From: Bog-756 sp963737625
GTDB taxonomy: Bacteria > Actinomycetota > Acidimicrobiia > Acidimicrobiales > RAAP-2
NCBI GenBank assembly: GCA_963737625.1
Contig: CAVTTK010000003.1
Coordinates: 62,001-126,000, forward strand
Direction of reading: 5' to 3'
Length of the DNA stretch: 64,000 bases
Shown: in pieces, positions 61,899 through 64,000 of the stretch
Numbering within the stretch: position 1 is the first letter of the stretch
Layout: each line of letters starts with the position of its first letter
Notes under the pieces: generated by a model
Seen by the model: the letters and a program-made list of their open reading frames with translations, nothing else
Database searches by the model: none
Told to the model about the DNA's origin: nothing
Translations under genes and position numbers: made by a program

Positions 61899-63350
61899 GT
61901 GGACCTCGACTTCGCCACGGCCACGGAGATCACCGAGGCCATCGCCGCGCGCTCGGTGTCGAGCCGGGAGGTGTTGGACCACCTGATCGAGCGGATCGAC
62001 GGTCTGAACGGCCGACTCAACGCCGTCGTGGCCCTGGACCTCGACCGGGCCCGGGCCGCAGCCGAGTCCGCCGACGCCGTCACCGCGTCGGGCTCGGCGA
62101 CCGGTCCCCTGCACGGCCTGCCCATGACGGTGAAGGACGTCTGGGAGACCGAGGGACTGGTCACCACCTCCGGAGCGCCGGAGCTGGCTTCGTATGTTCC
62201 GGCATCCGACGCCCTGGCCGTCGGCCGGCTGCGGCAGGCCGGGGCGATCATCGTCGGCAAGACCAATACCCCGCTCTACGCCGGCGACTTCCAGACCTAC
62301 AACGAGGTCTACGGCCTCACCAACAACCCCTGGGACACCTCCCGCACCGCCGGTGGATCCTCCGGGGGCGCGGCTGCGGCGGTGGCCGCCGGGCTGACGC
62401 CGCTCGAGCTGGGGAGCGACATCGGCGGCTCGATCCGCAACCCGGCCCACTTCAACGGGATCTACGGATTGAAGCCGTCCTGGGGAGTGGTCCCCAGTCG
62501 GGGCCATATCCCTGGGCCGCCGGGCAGCCTGGTGGAAACGGACGTCAACTGCAACGGGCCGCTGGCCCGCAGCCTGGACGATCTCGAGCTGGCCCTCGAC
62601 GTGGTGGCCGGGCCGGTGCCCGAGGAGGCTTGCGGTTGGCATCTCACTCTGGACGAGGGTCCGGCCCTCGGCGACATCTCGGCCCTGCGGGTGGCCACCG
62701 TGTTCCACGAGGGGACCGACGTCCTCCCCCTGGCCTCCGACCAACGGATCGAACTCGAGGGGTATGCGGCGCGATTGGCCGGCGCCGGGGCCCGGGTGGA
62801 GGCCATCACCCTCCCCGTTCCCCTGGCCGAGGGTCTCCACTCCTGGCAGGAGATGGTGCTTCCCATCGTCGGTCTCGGTCTGTCCGAGGATGACTTCGCC
62901 TCATTCGCCGAGCTGGACACCGTCCCGGGAGACGACCCCATGCTGGTGGCCGGCCGGGCTCTGGCCGGCCGCTACCGGACCTGGGCCAGGGCCAACGGCC
63001 GCCGGCAGCGCGATCGGGCCGCATGGGCCGACTGCTTCGGGCAGTTCGACGTGGTCCTGGCCCCGGTCATGCCCACTGCCGCCTTCCCCCACGACGTGGA
63101 ACGCCCGATGGTGGAACGGTTCCTCGACGTAGACGGAACGGCGGTCTCCCACCTGATGGCCATGGCCTGGTGCGGGGCCATCGGCTCGGTGCTCCTCCCC
63201 GTGGTGACCCTGCCGGTCGGCCTGACTCCTGAGGGGCTCCCGGTCGGGACCCAGGTCGTCGGCCCCTACCTCGGCGACCGTCGCCTGTTGCGGTTGGCCC
63301 GGCTCCTCGACGCCGCCGCCGGGCCCGGATTCACCCCGCCGCCGCTCTGA
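61899..63350 (+). CDS. Amidase-signature-family amidohydrolase
   Basis: 483 residues, GTG start. The Ser-cisSer-Lys triad is in place: Lys in MTVKDVWE, the cis-Ser in TAGGSSGGAAAAVAAG and the nucleophile in GSDIGGSIRNPAHFNG. It hydrolyses an amide to acid plus ammonia. The Glu/Gln-binding features of GatA are not obvious and no gatB/gatC lies next to it, so a catabolic amidase is more likely. With the preceding ligase, amide-to-acid-to-acyl-CoA would be a sensible route (inference). Confidence 0.9.
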   Translation: MDLDFATATEITEAIAARSVSSREVLDHLIERIDGLNGRLNAVVALDLDRARAAAESADAVTASGSATGPLHGLPMTVKDVWETEGLVTTSGAPELASYVPASDALAVGRLRQAGAIIVGKTNTPLYAGDFQTYNEVYGLTNNPWDTSRTAGGSSGGAAAAVAAGLTPLELGSDIGGSIRNPAHFNGIYGLKPSWGVVPSRGHIPGPPGSLVETDVNCNGPLARSLDDLELALDVVAGPVPEEACGWHLTLDEGPALGDISALRVATVFHEGTDVLPLASDQRIELEGYAARLAGAGARVEAITLPVPLAEGLHSWQEMVLPIVGLGLSEDDFASFAELDTVPGDDPMLVAGRALAGRYRTWARANGRRQRDRAAWADCFGQFDVVLAPVMPTAAFPHDVERPMVERFLDVDGTAVSHLMAMAWCGAIGSVLLPVVTLPVGLTPEGLPVGTQVVGPYLGDRRLLRLARLLDAAAGPGFTPPPL

Positions 63351-63383
63351 ACGAAACGGCGGAGCCCGGACAGCCGGACGTGG

Positions 63384-63938
63384 TCAGCCGGCGCGGTGGA
63401 GGGTGTTGTGGTCGGTGTGGGCCAACGGCTCGCTGAACTCACTCATCCTCAGCATGGTGGACTCGTCGTACGACCAGGTGTCCCCGGCGACGGAGATGGC
63501 CACCTCGTAGCTGAGCGTGCTGGCGTGTCCGGCCAGGTACTCGTTCTCCCCGATGGTGTACATCTTGTGACCCAGGTCGGCCCGCAGGGTGAACGCGGTG
63601 GCGTCTGCCGTGGTCGTGCCACCGGCCAGGGTGGTGATGCCCCGCGGTACCACAAAGCCCTTCATGATCTCGCCCGTGGCGCCATCCCACAGCCAGTAGC
63701 CCACCTCGGTGTGGAAGGGGTTCTCCTCGTCGCCACGCCACATGGCGCTGCGGTAGTCGAGGCCGTAGAGGTGCTGATCCCCGTTGTCGACGGGGCCGAA
63801 CGGCTTCATGCTGCACTTCTCCCGGTAGGGCGTGCCCAGGACCTCGCCCTTGGCGTGTGAGTAGGCGGTATCCAGACCGCCGCTCTCACTCTCCCACTCG
63901 CCGGCCAGCAGTCCGAGCGGACCCCATTCGTTCGCCAT
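63384..63938 (-). CDS. Nitrobindin-like heme-binding beta-barrel protein (THAP4/DUF1794 type)
   Basis: 184 residues, ATG start. It opens with LGLLAGEWESESGG, the LxGxWxGxG block of FABP-like nitrobindins, and ends LAHTDHNTLHR, whose His is the heme ligand region in family members. Nitrobindins hold ferric heme and react with NO or peroxynitrite. Longer than the usual 160 residues because of an inserted loop around 60-80 (GLDYRSAMWRGDEENPFHTE). Convergent with the amidase gene. Confidence 0.8.
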   Translation of the reverse strand: MANEWGPLGLLAGEWESESGGLDTAYSHAKGEVLGTPYREKCSMKPFGPVDNGDQHLYGLDYRSAMWRGDEENPFHTEVGYWLWDGATGEIMKGFVVPRGITTLAGGTTTADATAFTLRADLGHKMYTIGENEYLAGHASTLSYEVAISVAGDTWSYDESTMLRMSEFSEPLAHTDHNTLHRAG

Positions 63939-64000
63939 TGCTTGCTCCCGTTCTCCGTGGAGGGCTCCCTCCGGTGGTCGATGGCCAAGTGTAGGGACTG

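Overview
The window reads as a chromosomal segment of a high-GC actinobacterium, most likely of the class Acidimicrobiia. Signs of this are the GC-rich third codon positions, the many GTG starts (and one well-supported TTG), three DinB-fold/maleylpyruvate-isomerase-like proteins of the kind seen in mycothiol-using actinobacteria, a MarP-like acid-resistance protease, and a secreted phosphatase ending in GYWLVASDGGIFSFGDA-type repeats that I associate with Acidimicrobiia. No phage, insertion sequence, CRISPR array or rRNA was seen. The placement is inference from gene content only.

Region by region. 1-4.3 kb (minus): envelope glycan operon, namely a GT2-GtrA-HPrK-like fusion, a GT39-type glycosyltransferase and the start of a secreted phosphoesterase cut by the window edge. 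4.3-7 kb: a gene-poor gap with a possible small zinc-ribbon protein, then a HAD phosphatase, tRNA-Ser(CGA) with a terminator, and a BlaI-type repressor with a cysteine-rich head. 7-16 kb: an EAL phosphodiesterase, a DUF2510 coiled-coil protein, and a lysyl-lipid module (LysRS, a metallophosphatase-DUF2156 fusion, a divergent membrane esterase, tRNA-Lys(CTT) nearby), then a broken response regulator. 16-25 kb: secreted purple-acid-phosphatase-like protein, DMT transporter, second paralogous membrane esterase, MBL-fold hydrolase and a GH15 enzyme with a histone-H1-like tail. 25-31.3 kb: MarP-like protease, a propeller lipoprotein, and a DNA methyltransferase followed by a possible PD-(D/E)XK protein and a second methyltransferase, a candidate undescribed restriction-modification-like locus. 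31.4-37 kb: amino-acid decarboxylase plus APC permease, an NTF2-fold protein, PPK2 plus adenylate kinase, and an enoyl-CoA hydratase.

38-46.8 kb is a catabolic cluster: lone lipoyl carrier, NTF2-like subunit, Rieske oxygenase, KstD-like flavoprotein, overlapping E1-alpha/E1-beta genes, then an SDR and a 2-hydroxyacid dehydrogenase. 46.9-64 kb holds a KimA-like transporter, an EthD-like protein, VOC proteins, a Gfo/Idh/MocA oxidoreductase, a TAP-like lipoprotein hydrolase, an MFS-TetR operon behind a clear palindromic operator, an aldehyde dehydrogenase, an acyl-CoA ligase, an amidase and a nitrobindin-like protein.

Four genes (response regulator, propeller lipoprotein, MFS pump, acyl-CoA ligase) are each broken by an apparent one-base deletion in a G or C run. 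The shared pattern suggests homopolymer under-calling rather than decay.
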